From Desulfobacteraceae bacterium (GTDB lineage: Bacteria > Desulfobacterota > Desulfobacteria > Desulfobacterales > Desulfobacteraceae): 29,898 nt of DNA. The stretch covers positions 1 to 29,898 of the forward strand of contig PIVQ01000020.1 in assembly GCA_003354055.1 (NCBI GenBank). The letters are read 5' to 3'. Positions 8,027-15,832 of the stretch are shown here, in pieces. The position numbers were made by a program, and so were the translations under genes. The notes under the pieces were generated by a model. The model saw only the letters and a list, made by a program, of their open reading frames with translations, was not told the DNA's origin and did no database searches. Every line of letters begins with the position of its first letter. Position 1 is the stretch's first letter.

Positions 8027-9767
8027 TAAAAAGCCGGACCTCTCCCAAGCGGAGAAAAAACCGTCGACTAAAAAACCAATGGATCAATCCATTGCACGTC
8101 TCATGGGGTTAGGCGAACGATCGGTCCAAAAGAGCTATTATCCCCAGCTTCAACAGAAAATCAAAGAGCTTGAGAAAAGCGAAAGCCGCTATCGCCTCCT
8201 GGCTGAAAACATCTCAGATGTAATCTGGATGCTGAACCTTAATTTTTCCATTGCCTATATCAGCCCGTCCATAGAGCGGATGAGCGGATATTCTGCCAAC
8301 GAACTCCTGGGAAAATCTTTTTCTGATCTTCTGGAACCGGATCATGCCCGCAGGTTTGAAAAAGAAATTTCCAGAGAACTCAAAAACCAAGTCTGCTACG
8401 GAGACGACAATAGCTACAAGACCAAAGAACTGGAGTTGAAGCAGATAAACAGGGACGGCAGTGATACATGGATTGAAATCCGGATATCCTGCTTTGAAGG
8501 AGAGGGCCAGAATCACAAACACCTCCTGGGTATTTCCAGGGATATCACGGACCGGAAACGGGCAGAAGCTGAAAAAGAAGAAATACAGGTCCAATTGCTC
8601 CAGGCCCAGAAGATGGAATCCATCGGCACCCTGGCCGGAGGCATTGCCCATGATTTCAATAACCTGCTCACGGTGATCAACGGATATGCAGACCTGATCC
8701 TGAAAAAACTGGAGAATGATCATCCGTTACAAAACAAGATATACGCCATTGCCCATGCAGGACGAAGGGCAGAGAACCTTACCCGGCAACTGCTGGCATT
8801 CAGCCGAAAACAGATATTCTCCCCGCAGGTCATAGGAATCAGCACCGTTGTCAACGCCATGGACCAGATGCTCCGACGGCTCATCGGTGAAGACATACAT
8901 GTGGAAACAACCATTGATAAGGAAATCAGCCCTATCTCGGCCGACCAGACTCAGATTGAACAGATATTTACCAACCTGGTCGTCAATGCCAGAGATGCCC
9001 TGACCGGAATCGACAGATCAGGATTTAAAAAACGAATCACCATTGAAACCGGCCAGACCCGGTTCAATACCCAGACCGCCGAAAAACTTGGGCTACCCGA
9101 GCCGGGAGAGTATGTATCTTTTTCCGTCTCAGACAATGGCCGTGGAATGACCGCCGACATACAGAAGCGGATTTTTGAACCCTTTTTTACCACCAAATCC
9201 AAATACAAGGGTACGGGTCTCGGCCTGGCAACAATATACGGGATTGTCAAGCAAAACCAGGGAAGTATCCGGGTATACTCTGAACCCGGCCAGGGGGCCT
9301 TGTTCAAAATTTACTGGCCGATTGCCGACCGGCAACCTTCTGATTCGGATCCGCCCTCTTCCGAGGTGAGCCAGGATCTGTCCGGAGATGAACATATTTT
9401 ATTGGTGGAGGATGATATCGAGGTGTTGAACTTTGCCGCCAATGCCCTGATGTCGCTGGGGTATGAGATTCACAAGGCTGAAAACGGTGCCACGGCTCTT
9501 GCGTGGTTTCAGTCCCGCAAGCTTTCGAACAAATCCCTACCCCATCTGGTGGTAACGGATCTGATCATGCCTGAACTGGGGGGAAAGGAGTTTATCAGAA
9601 AGGCCAGGGCAATGGACCCCAATTTAAGGGTTCTCTATGTATCCGGCCATACGGATAACCATATCGTCCATAACGGAATGCTGGATGCGGGGATAAATTT
9701 TCTTCAAAAACCCTATTCACAGCAGCGACTGGCAAAAAAAATACGCGCTGTTCTGGCAAGTGTGTGA
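8010..9767 (+). CDS. PAS-domain hybrid sensor histidine kinase with C-terminal receiver
   Basis: 585-residue soluble hybrid kinase. A charged N-terminal tail and short coiled coil (about 1-60) lead to PAS/PAC (about 60-185, ending [13 protein letters not shown]), HisKA with [11 protein letters not shown] (His214), HATPase_c with NLVVNARDA (Asn322/Asn326), DNGRGM (376-381) and [13 protein letters not shown] (401-413), and a receiver (about 462-583) with Asp468/Asp469, phospho-acceptor Asp517 in VVTDLIMP and Lys567 in LQKPY. No transmembrane helix is seen. The plan matches the kinase at 569-2143, with a longer N-terminus. The ATG at 8010 lies inside the end of the alcohol dehydrogenase gene, in a different frame, with AGG about 9 nt upstream. 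The overlap suggests shared expression with alcohol metabolism. No output DNA-binding domain is encoded nearby. Confidence 0.92.
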   Translation: MKTPSDKKPDLSQAEKKPSTKKPMDQSIARLMGLGERSVQKSYYPQLQQKIKELEKSESRYRLLAENISDVIWMLNLNFSIAYISPSIERMSGYSANELLGKSFSDLLEPDHARRFEKEISRELKNQVCYGDDNSYKTKELELKQINRDGSDTWIEIRISCFEGEGQNHKHLLGISRDITDRKRAEAEKEEIQVQLLQAQKMESIGTLAGGIAHDFNNLLTVINGYADLILKKLENDHPLQNKIYAIAHAGRRAENLTRQLLAFSRKQIFSPQVIGISTVVNAMDQMLRRLIGEDIHVETTIDKEISPISADQTQIEQIFTNLVVNARDALTGIDRSGFKKRITIETGQTRFNTQTAEKLGLPEPGEYVSFSVSDNGRGMTADIQKRIFEPFFTTKSKYKGTGLGLATIYGIVKQNQGSIRVYSEPGQGALFKIYWPIADRQPSDSDPPSSEVSQDLSGDEHILLVEDDIEVLNFAANALMSLGYEIHKAENGATALAWFQSRKLSNKSLPHLVVTDLIMPELGGKEFIRKARAMDPNLRVLYVSGHTDNHIVHNGMLDAGINFLQKPYSQQRLAKKIRAVLASV

Positions 9768-9777
9768 CACGGATTTA

Positions 9778-10329
9778 TTATTTAGCCTTATCCTGGATCC
9801 GTTTTTCAAAATCCAGAAGATCGGCATACTTGACCTCAAGACGCTGTTTTTCTTCCATCATCCTGTCTTTGGTTCTGTCCAGCCGGGTCAGGATTACATT
9901 ATAAAATCCCTTTTTAATGATTTCCGCAATATGATCATCTTTCAAATTTTCAATCACAGACATATCAATACAGAGACAAACGCCTTTTGTAACGGAAACA
10001 ACAGAGGCAGTTCTCGGAATTCCCTCCAGAACACTCATCTCACCAAATATTTCGCCCGGCTTTGAAAAATTGATCACCAACTCTCCATTCTGAATTACAT
10101 TGTAGGAGCCTTTGATCACCCAGAAGGACCAGCAGTCAAAATCCCCCTCATTGATAACCGTCTCTCCGGCATTGTATTGGCAGAGTTTTGCGATCCGGCT
10201 TTCATATTCAACTTCCATGCTTAAAATTTTTTTAATCTCATCAATGGAAAGATCGGCAAAAATCATAAATTTCCGGATCACGTTAATGATCGGTTCATTG
10301 AGCAGATTTGTTTTTAAATCTTTTGCCAT
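9778..10329 (-). CDS. Cyclic-nucleotide-binding-domain protein without DNA-binding domain
   Basis: 183-residue protein with one cNMP-binding (CAP-ED) domain at about 20-140. The phosphate-binding cassette reads KPGEIFGEMSVLEGIPRTAS (90-109), keeping the Glu and the Arg-Thr that contact the cyclic phosphate in the family. Instead of a Crp-type helix-turn-helix, the last 40 residues form a charged helix (DRTKDRMMEEKQRLEVKYAD) likely to be a coiled coil. It therefore looks like a stand-alone sensor acting through protein contacts. The ATG at 10327-10329 has GGGAG upstream. It is convergent with the hybrid kinase at 8010-9767 (10-nt gap) and follows a small unknown gene on the same strand. The ligand and partner are not evident. 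Confidence 0.85.
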   Translation of the reverse strand: MAKDLKTNLLNEPIINVIRKFMIFADLSIDEIKKILSMEVEYESRIAKLCQYNAGETVINEGDFDCWSFWVIKGSYNVIQNGELVINFSKPGEIFGEMSVLEGIPRTASVVSVTKGVCLCIDMSVIENLKDDHIAEIIKKGFYNVILTRLDRTKDRMMEEKQRLEVKYADLLDFEKRIQDKAK

Positions 10330-10361
10330 GGGAAACTCCCGGACTCACTGTAAAGGGATTA

Positions 10362-10421
10362 TTTCTTATACCCGATGGTTGTTTTTTGTACCCGCTGGTT
10401 ATTCTTTATAACCGATATTGT
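10362..10421. repeat. Three tandem 20-nt degenerate repeats at the 3' end of a small gene
   Basis: Three back-to-back 20-mers: TTTCTTATACCCGATGGTTG (10362-10381), TTTTTTGTACCCGCTGGTTA (10382-10401) and TTCTTTATAACCGATATTGT (10402-10421). The first two agree at 16 of 20 positions. In the minus reading, the rightmost copy encodes most of the C-terminus (NIGYKE) of the 89-aa protein and the stop lies at the repeat junction, so the extra copies fall after the stop codon. Confidence 0.6.
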
Positions 10422-10668
10422 CCAGGAAATGCCGGTGCCGCATCCTGAACAGGGACTTATCTTCATTTACCAGGTAATAGGTTTTGTTGTTGTAATCGTC
10501 AAAGCATTGATACAGACCGGTATATCCCGGGATATCTCCCGCATCACAGACCCGCTCTACATCATCGTTGAACCTGCGGCAGACTGTGGGCCAGTCCTCT
10601 GTCTCTGCGTTTTCTCCGATTTTAATTTCAAAAGGATCCTGTGTGTACTCCGCCTGGACTGCCTGCAT
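10399..10668 (-). CDS. Small conserved-looking protein of unknown function
   Basis: 89-residue acidic soluble protein that I do not recognise. The start chosen is the ATG at 10666-10668, because GGAGG precedes it by 7 nt; an in-frame ATG nine codons upstream has no ribosome site. The sequence is rich in Asp, Glu, Tyr and Asn (ENAETEDWPTVCRRFNDDVE, YQCFDDYNNKTYYLVNEDKS), with two cysteines before residue 60 and a basic patch FRMRHRHF near the end. No signal peptide or membrane helix is seen. It precedes the cNMP-binding gene by 70 nt on the same strand, so co-transcription is likely. Its last codons form one unit of a 20-nt tandem repeat. Confidence 0.6.
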   Translation of the reverse strand: MQAVQAEYTQDPFEIKIGENAETEDWPTVCRRFNDDVERVCDAGDIPGYTGLYQCFDDYNNKTYYLVNEDKSLFRMRHRHFLDNIGYKE

Positions 10669-10744
10669 AGATGACCTCCAAATGGATAAATTCACGTACT
10701 GATATCATATAAAAAAACTTGGTGTTTTGTCCATACCAAAGCTC

Positions 10745-10816
10745 ATTAAAGCTTTGCATTAACGTATAGCGTTAAAGCTGTGCATTAACGTAAAGCATTA
10801 AAGCTGTGCATTAATG
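10745..10816. repeat. 2.8-copy tandem repeat of a 26-nt unit
   Basis: Units begin at 10745, 10771 and 10797 (the last is truncated). The shared core is TTAAAGCTGTGCATTAACGT followed by AAAGC; the first unit has TTTGC and TATAGC variants. Inside the tract, TTAACG (10759-10764) and CGTTAA (10770-10775) make a short inverted repeat. It lies directly after the last lipoprotein gene and may act as an mRNA 3' element, or simply be slippage-derived. Confidence 0.8.
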
Positions 10817-10819
10817 TCA

Positions 10820-11395
10820 TCAAAACAATTTATCAATCTCCCGGTCCAGCTCTTTTTTACCCTCTTTTGCCTTAAACTCCTGCCATTCGGCCTCTTCGTC
10901 CTGAAAAGAGGAAATCACCTGGTTGCGCACGGATTGTTTAACCGCATCCGTATCCATCACCACCAGCACATAAAGATCTGAACTGGGTGAAATCCATACG
11001 TCTTCCTGCCTGGATCCGTTCAGGGTCTCCCGGGTGACCTGTTTGACGACCTGCTTGCCCAGGCGGTCCACCATCTGGGCATCGCCTATCCCAGTCTGTT
11101 GGGTAAAATTATTTACCAGGGAATTGACCCGGACAGACAATTGGCTGGCCAGCTCATTCCGGGCATTGGCCAGGGCGGCGTTTTTGGCAAACTGCATCCC
11201 GGATTTCCCTATTTTTGCAGATCCCACCGCAGAGAACACATCTCCATCATGACCGGTCAACACCCATTCCGGTGCATTTTCAAACTCCTCTTCCATGGCC
11301 TCATTGTCAATGCGTTTATTACCGCAGCCTGCCAGTCCTAAAATAAGCAGGCAAATTCCAATCATTCCGAAAATACGTATTATTTTGTTTTCCAC
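10820..11395 (-). CDS. LPP20-like lipoprotein
   Basis: 191-residue predicted lipoprotein. The start is taken as GTG (11393-11395), since AGGAG lies 9 nt upstream and the following residues form a proper signal: NKIIRIFGMIGICLLILGLAGC with lipobox LAGC and Cys24. The mature part resembles LPP20/DUF4136-like envelope lipoproteins: APEWVLTGHDGDVFSAVGSA, then AALANARNELASQL, the alanine-rich helix typical of LPP20 proteins. It continues with QVTRETLNGSRQEDVWISP and LYVLVVMD, and ends with a charged tail. It lies 16 nt after the upstream LPP20-like gene and is the last gene of a four-gene lipoprotein cluster. The exact role is unknown; these proteins are often found with LpoB-type factors. Confidence 0.8.
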   Translation of the reverse strand: MENKIIRIFGMIGICLLILGLAGCGNKRIDNEAMEEEFENAPEWVLTGHDGDVFSAVGSAKIGKSGMQFAKNAALANARNELASQLSVRVNSLVNNFTQQTGIGDAQMVDRLGKQVVKQVTRETLNGSRQEDVWISPSSDLYVLVVMDTDAVKQSVRNQVISSFQDEEAEWQEFKAKEGKKELDREIDKLF

Positions 11396-11411
11396 CTGTG
11401 ATTCTCCTCTT

Positions 11412-12467
11412 TTAGTTACCACTGTATCCAAGGGCAACAAGCAGGCTCTTGGCCAAAGACCTTGCAACGGACTCCACAGCCCTGAGCCTGGCCTCATTCT
11501 GATCCCTGTGACCTTTGCGGACTTTTTCATTAATCTGGGCAAACAGGGTCTGCGCCTGGGTTTCAAACACCTGAACACTGCCCCTGGCCCTGACAAATTC
11601 GGCATCGGGATTCCCCAGATCCACCAGTGCAACCTCAACCCGGCCCGTCACGCTGGCATTGGCGCTCCCGGGGTCATTCACCAGGGTGATGCCCTTTTCG
11701 GTCAGCCCCTGGGCAATGATCTCTCCGACCCGATATCCCTCTTCCCCCCCAACCATGATATAGACCATAAGTTCCGACTTAAGCCGGGTCTGTTCCGATA
11801 TCACCGACCCGATTTCAGGCTCGGTAAGATCCGCCACAGGATAATCAATCACCCTGCATCGCCCTTCCAGCACCCGGCGATCCATACTCTTACCAATTAT
11901 CCGGTTAAGGCCTGCCATCCGCGACAATGGCCCTTGAGTTACGTTCAAGGCCCTTACTTCGGCCCGGATTTCACTGTCTATGGCATCAACCTGGGAGGCC
12001 CAGGTCTGCCCGGCGTCACTCCGGTCCAGAACGGCCAGGGCATTGTAAAGTCCTGTCTCCTCATCTTTCCAACTTGTGCCGATTCGGGCCCCCTGAAGGA
12101 CCATATCCGAATCAATACGAATTCTGGACGCCATCTTTTTTTCAAAGGCCTCAGCCTGGTCCTGGGTCATACTGGAGGTGGACAAACTGGTAAACTGAGA
12201 CGAAATTCTGGATTCAAATATCCCGGACAACTCTGCCATGGCCTGCTTTCCGGCTTCATTTTCCGTTTTCCCGGTTCCCCTGACCGTTAAATAGCGGTTT
12301 TCCGGAAACTCAATCCCAGCCTCCGTGACAGGAGCGGGTGTTTTTCCACATCCTGATGCCAGCAGAACCATAAGAATTATCGCAAACAGGTGCCTGATCA
12401 GCTTTTTTGCACCCGTTACGCCCGTTGCGCCCGGCTCTGAACGATATTTTAGAGTTGTCCGGTTCAT
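11412..12467 (-). CDS. LPP20-family-like lipoprotein, two-part
   Basis: 351-residue predicted lipoprotein. A 20-residue basic N-terminal extension precedes a hydrophobic stretch (about 25-36) and lipobox LLASGC with Cys40. The first half has RYLTVRGTGKTENEAGKQAMAELSG, the LPP20-type pattern (G.G....A...A..+.L...). The central part (LEGRCRVIDYPVADL) and the second half (ELMVYIMVGGEEGYRVGEIIAQGLTEKGITLV) look like a second alpha/beta domain that resembles TolB-N-type or LpoB-type folds; this last point is inference. The ATG overlaps the stop of the COG3014-like gene (ATGA, 4 nt), giving translational coupling. It is followed 16 nt later by a second, shorter LPP20-like gene. Confidence 0.75.
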   Translation of the reverse strand: MNRTTLKYRSEPGATGVTGAKKLIRHLFAIILMVLLASGCGKTPAPVTEAGIEFPENRYLTVRGTGKTENEAGKQAMAELSGIFESRISSQFTSLSTSSMTQDQAEAFEKKMASRIRIDSDMVLQGARIGTSWKDEETGLYNALAVLDRSDAGQTWASQVDAIDSEIRAEVRALNVTQGPLSRMAGLNRIIGKSMDRRVLEGRCRVIDYPVADLTEPEIGSVISEQTRLKSELMVYIMVGGEEGYRVGEIIAQGLTEKGITLVNDPGSANASVTGRVEVALVDLGNPDAEFVRARGSVQVFETQAQTLFAQINEKVRKGHRDQNEARLRAVESVARSLAKSLLVALGYSGN

Positions 12468-13786
12468 TGAAAGGCCCTCCCCAAAGAATCATTTACCACA
12501 ATATAATGTATTTGCCCTGCCTTCACCAGTACCTTTTTCCGTACCTCCCTGTCATGGGTGCGAAGTGCTGCATTCCATACACCCGGCGGTAAAAAAGACC
12601 GCGCCATATAAACCTGGCCGGGTAACGACTGCCAGGACCTTAGGTCTGCATGTTCCAACAAAAGGTTGAACAGATTCAGGATATTTTCAACCATACGCTG
12701 CATCTCCTTGTCATCGTTTTTCGCCACTTCCCGGATAACCGCCTGTTTGGCAGCAGCCCTGGCAATGGCCTTGGCCGTAATCCTGACCCTCCGGTCTTCA
12801 AGGTTTTTCACGGCAATGGCCCCGACATCCGAGACCAGATCAGCGTTTACCCGGATGGTTTCTTCCGATTCGGATTTCAAGATAAGCACCGGCTCGGTCT
12901 CCGGTAAATCAGGACGGGCAAATCGTGGAAAAGCGATTGTTAATGGCCCGTGGGGCGTATGAATCGAAATCCTGTCTTCCTGTTTTTCAGGCACCCGGCC
13001 TTTGAGATGAATCCAGACCACCTGGCCCAGGGATGTCCAATCTTCCTGCTCGGAAGGAAACGGGTAATCAGGCAGCATCTCTTCAGCATCCGATTCCCGC
13101 CCGGCCAGAGCCGCCGTCCGGAATAAATCCGCCTTCAGGCTTTCCGGTGCATTTAACCCGTAGTACTCCCCGTATTCCCCATAGGTTTGAAGGGCTTTTT
13201 TATAATCAATAAACGCCCCGTCCGGATCACCATCACCTTCCCTGAGGATACCGCTAAGATACCGGCCAAAGGCATCTTCCTTATAAATATTTTTTTCTTC
13301 GTACTTGTCATTGTACAGGGTGAGCAGGGAATCCATACGCCGGCACTCCACCAACGCCTCTTCAGGATCGCCTTCATCCAGATAGGCCAAAGCCGACATG
13401 AGATGAATCATGGCCCGCTCAAAATCCTCGCCTGCGTATTCCAGCACATAGTCGTTGGTCAGATAGGAGGCAAACTCCCTGGACAGACTCAGGGTCCACA
13501 GGTTCTCCGCCAGATCCTCCGCTGCTCTGAACTTTTCCTGGGCCGCCTCAAATTCCCTGCACCGCATATGCACCATGGCTGAATCCAACAAAAACAACAA
13601 GGTGCCATTATCCCCGTATTCCTCGGCACTGGCAGCCATCAGCATGGAGGCAGCCTCACACTCCCCCCTGACCAGATGAGAGCTCAAGGTATCATAGGGC
13701 ACATGCCCGGCGCACCCGGCTATCAGCAATCCAAAACAGAAAACAGCAACAACCAGAACCCGGGAAGAATGAAGCGGTTTCACCAT
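12464..13786 (-). CDS. COG3014-like lipoprotein with TPR-like helices
   Basis: 440-residue predicted lipoprotein of a family I associate with COG3014 (uncharacterised). The signal runs to LLIAGC with Cys25. Residues about 30-250 are helical and TPR-like (AAQEKFRAAEDLAENLW, ALAYLDEGDPEEALVECRRM, GAFIDYKKALQTYGEYGEYY), followed by a beta-rich region (WIHLKGRVPEKQEDRISIHT) and a conserved-looking tail (RRVRITAKAIARAAAKQAVI, ADLRSWQSLPGQVYMARSFLPPG). It is sandwiched 8 nt after the LpoB-like gene and overlaps the next LPP20-like gene by 4 nt. The same trio occurs together in other Gram-negatives, to my knowledge, and suggests an outer-membrane lipoprotein complex. The molecular function is unknown. 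Confidence 0.8.
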   Translation of the reverse strand: MVKPLHSSRVLVVAVFCFGLLIAGCAGHVPYDTLSSHLVRGECEAASMLMAASAEEYGDNGTLLFLLDSAMVHMRCREFEAAQEKFRAAEDLAENLWTLSLSREFASYLTNDYVLEYAGEDFERAMIHLMSALAYLDEGDPEEALVECRRMDSLLTLYNDKYEEKNIYKEDAFGRYLSGILREGDGDPDGAFIDYKKALQTYGEYGEYYGLNAPESLKADLFRTAALAGRESDAEEMLPDYPFPSEQEDWTSLGQVVWIHLKGRVPEKQEDRISIHTPHGPLTIAFPRFARPDLPETEPVLILKSESEETIRVNADLVSDVGAIAVKNLEDRRVRITAKAIARAAAKQAVIREVAKNDDKEMQRMVENILNLFNLLLEHADLRSWQSLPGQVYMARSFLPPGVWNAALRTHDREVRKKVLVKAGQIHYIVVNDSLGRAFQ

Positions 13787-13794
13787 ACCCGAAA

Positions 13795-14421
13795 TCAGAG
13801 CCAGAACTTTTTCTTTTCAACCATTTTCTTGATCTTCTTCTCACCCAGCCATACTTTTTTATGGCTCTGGATATGAATCAGCTCCAGGTTGACCTGAAAG
13901 TACTTAACTTCCTTGCCCTCGATCCTGTCGGAAATGGTATTGATGCTGCCCTGGAGCATAAAATCAGCCCCGATTTCCTGCCCCTCTTCCTTGGCAGTCT
14001 CTTCAGAGGAATGTCCGGCCTGGTCTTTACGCTCCGCCCGAATCTCCATCCGCTCCTGACTGCTGGCCACAAGATCCACACGGCCAGAGTTGACCAGCGC
14101 CCGCTCCAGATCCTTAACAAAGGTTTGGGTATTGATATGCTCATCACTTCTGTTTCGAACCGTTCCCACAATCACGGAAGGTGCCGCGCCCTGATTCGCC
14201 ACCCTGTGATCACTCAGCCAGGGTCTTTCCAGCACATCCCTGACCATCTCCTCGGATACCAGCCTGGAATCACTGTCATTCCACCGCCCACTCAGATCAA
14301 TGGTCTTATCCACCTCCACCCGGTCCACCTTGGTAGTGGCACAGCCTGTCATCAGCAATGCCGCAACCGCAACAAAAACAGACATTCCAAAACCCTGCCA
14401 AACCTTCTGCAGTCCCTTCAT
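13795..14421 (-). CDS. lpoB: LpoB-like lipoprotein (penicillin-binding protein activator family)
   Basis: 208-residue lipoprotein resembling LpoB (YcfM), the outer-membrane activator of penicillin-binding protein PBP1b. The signal ends in lipobox LMTGC with Cys27 (numbering from the ATG at 14419-14421, chosen because GGAAGA precedes it by 4-6 nt; an ATG seven codons upstream lacks a site). The mature protein shows family hallmarks: TIDLSGRWNDSDSRLVSEEM, then VIVGTVRNRSDEHINTQTFV, LERALVNSGRVDLVAS, and GADFMLQGSINTISDRIEGK with YFQVNLELIHIQSHKKVWLG. First gene of a lipoprotein operon. Whether it really activates a PBP here is inference; many LpoB-fold proteins outside enterobacteria have other roles. 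Confidence 0.82.
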   Translation of the reverse strand: MKGLQKVWQGFGMSVFVAVAALLMTGCATTKVDRVEVDKTIDLSGRWNDSDSRLVSEEMVRDVLERPWLSDHRVANQGAAPSVIVGTVRNRSDEHINTQTFVKDLERALVNSGRVDLVASSQERMEIRAERKDQAGHSSEETAKEEGQEIGADFMLQGSINTISDRIEGKEVKYFQVNLELIHIQSHKKVWLGEKKIKKMVEKKKFWL

Positions 14422-14422
14422 A

Positions 14423-14545
14423 TCATCTTCCTTTTTTATCATTTTTCAGCCCTCTGGCCGTTCTTTGAATGGCCCGTTGTGAAGTCTTGTGAGTATCCCT
14501 CTGATAATTAAATTCGACCAGGCCATGAATATTTCCACTGATCAT
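14423..14545 (-). CDS. Possible 40-aa ORF preceding and coupled to lpoB
   Basis: A 40-codon ORF (MISGNIHGLVEFNYQRDTHK..., strongly basic and polar) starts at 14543-14545 and ends with TGA one nucleotide before the lpoB ATG (TGATATG). The predicted transcription start falls at or next to its ATG, so it would be translated leaderless. The lpoB ribosome site lies within its last codons, as in coupled gene pairs. I do not recognise it. There is no Shine-Dalgarno and no homology evidence, so it may not be translated. Confidence 0.3.
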   Translation of the reverse strand: MISGNIHGLVEFNYQRDTHKTSQRAIQRTARGLKNDKKGR

Positions 14546-14552
14546 CTTAAAT

Positions 14553-14581
14553 ACCCTACAAAAGCCGGGATTTTTTGTCAA
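14553..14581 (-). promoter_or_regulatory. Sigma-70 promoter of the lpoB lipoprotein operon
   Basis: On the minus strand, a perfect TTGACA (14576-14581), 17-nt spacer, then TAGGGT (14553-14558). The predicted start point is near 14546. It lies about 130 nt upstream of lpoB and right before the 40-codon ORF. Confidence 0.55.
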
Positions 14582-15059
14582 TGAAACGGCCTGAACACTT
14601 GGGTTAAAATATGTAATTTTTTGTGAGAAATTTAACCATCGTACCCTTAACCCGGCAGCCGAAACCGCGGGACCCTCCACTAAAACCCCGCCGCTCGTCC
14701 TAAGCGGCAAGGTAGCGGAAATTTCCAGTTCTGTCAGTCCGTGACGCCCCGAAAATTTACGCCGTTCCGGGCCTCCACGGCTCCGACTGCCTGGCCCCCA
14801 AGGTTTGCAATCTTAAGAAATTTACCCCGTACAACATAGCCGTTTTGGCATATCTAAAGTTTAAACTTGCATTTTCAAGCCGGTAATGTTCTTACTCAGC
14901 GTACGTCGACGTGAAAATCTGCTTTTCAGAATTGAAAAAATGGGGGTAAGCCCTTGAATTATCTCAGGCGGATATCATTCAGAAAGACATGATATGCGAC
15001 CAAGTATTAATACTCGAAAGATATACATATCCCAACTATCCGGGTCCGGTCAACAACTT
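14582..15059. other. Non-coding junction between lipoprotein operon and AT-rich module
   Basis: About 480 bases with no convincing gene on either strand. Composition changes within it, from GC-rich up to about 14.8 kb to AT-rich after about 14.9 kb, which probably marks the edge of an acquired segment. A small hairpin, GCCGCT/AGCGGC, lies at 14690-14708. I found no tRNA, integrase or clear direct repeat matching the right side of the module. Confidence 0.5.
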
Positions 15060-15098
15060 GTTAATTTTTGTTAATTTAAAATTGACATATGTTAATTT
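15060..15098. promoter_or_regulatory. Phased operator half-sites GTTAATTT
   Basis: Three direct copies of GTTAATTT start at 15060, 15070 and 15091, that is one and two helical turns apart. The middle copy also forms a near-palindrome with AAATTGAC (15070-15086, one mismatch), which overlaps the promoter -35 box; the third copy fills the promoter spacer. This is how a self-repressing CI-like regulator would bind. Confidence 0.6.
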
Positions 15099-15110
15099 AC
15101 ATATTACATT
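15082..15110 (+). promoter_or_regulatory. Sigma-70 promoter of the repressor-methyltransferase-nuclease module
   Basis: TTGACA (15082-15087), 17-nt spacer, TACATT (15105-15110). The predicted start point is near 15117, about 20-30 nt before the candidate ATGs of the repressor gene. The -35 box and spacer are covered by the GTTAATTT half-sites. Confidence 0.6.
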
Positions 15111-15139
15111 AAATGAGTAATTATTAACTTTTTTATTTG

Positions 15140-15802
15140 ATGCTTAATATGAATGCAATAAATTTCTATTCTTTTTATCAAAGATTAATCAACGAAGATA
15201 TTATTACGTCTCAGAGGGAATTGGCTTCGTTGTTGGGTATCAAGGGTTCTGCGATATCACAGGCAAAGAGACGGAAAGTAATCCCCCGTTCATGGATACC
15301 CACAATTTCTGAAAAGATGAATTTGACCCCTGAATGGATTAAAACAGGCAACGGGGAAAAATATTTTGATAAGTTCTGCGATAATAATCATAGCTTTGAG
15401 GTAGTCCCTAAAGTGAAGGCGCGCTTATCTGCGGGAGACGGTTCTTTCGATGTAGATCAAAAAATTTCCGAATACTATTCATTTCAAAAAATTTGGTTAA
15501 GGAAAAAAGGTAATCCTAAAGACATGGTTTTAATGGATATTGCTGGCAATAGTATGGAACCTGAGTTGAAAGATGGAGATACCGTTCTTATTGATGGATC
15601 TAAAAATGAAATATTAGCAGGAGCAATCTATGCAGTCGGCGTTGAGGATACTGTTTTGATAAAAAGGGTTGAAAAACTTCCGAACAAGCTTGTTTTGATA
15701 AGTGACAATGAAAAGTATTCCCCAACCTACATAACAGGTGATGATATCAATCGTGTAAGGGTTTTAGGAAAGATCATATGGATTTGCCGAGAGATGAAAT
15801 AA
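15140..15802 (+). CDS. CI/LexA-like repressor: HTH plus S24 peptidase domain
   Basis: About 220-residue transcriptional repressor of the phage CI / S24 family. The N-terminal helix-turn-helix region (about 10-70) has SQRELASLLGIKGSAISQAK, then RSWIPTISEKMNLTPEWIKTG. The linker ARLSAGDGSF matches the usual region before the peptidase fold. The C-terminal S24 domain has the nucleophile Ser in AGNSMEPELKDGDTVLID and the general-base Lys in DTVLIKRVEKLP. Such proteins can self-cleave on RecA activation; the Ser/Lys dyad is intact, so induction by DNA damage is possible (inference). The start is uncertain: ATG at 15140 or 15149, both without a good ribosome site. It sits directly before the methyltransferase gene, behind a promoter carrying phased operator-like repeats, so it probably represses itself and the module. 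Confidence 0.88.
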   Translation: MLNMNAINFYSFYQRLINEDIITSQRELASLLGIKGSAISQAKRRKVIPRSWIPTISEKMNLTPEWIKTGNGEKYFDKFCDNNHSFEVVPKVKARLSAGDGSFDVDQKISEYYSFQKIWLRKKGNPKDMVLMDIAGNSMEPELKDGDTVLIDGSKNEILAGAIYAVGVEDTVLIKRVEKLPNKLVLISDNEKYSPTYITGDDINRVRVLGKIIWICREMK

Positions 15803-15832
15803 AATATTTGTTCAGTTGGGTATCTATATCTC

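Noticed and set aside
10745..10816. CRISPR array
   Set aside because: The units are contiguous, with no unique spacers and no cas genes.
11295..12290. Long plus-strand ORF of 331 codons
   Set aside because: It is antisense to the LPP20-like lipoprotein gene, with no ribosome site or family features; its openness follows from GC-rich third positions on the other strand.
14586..14710. N-terminal extension of the minus-strand ORF upstream of the lpoB leader ORF
   Set aside because: Upstream of the mapped consensus promoter; low-complexity translation and no ribosome site.
14711..15059. Attachment site or integrase remnants at the left edge of the AT-rich module
   Set aside because: No tRNA, integrase or matching direct repeat on the right side was found by eye.
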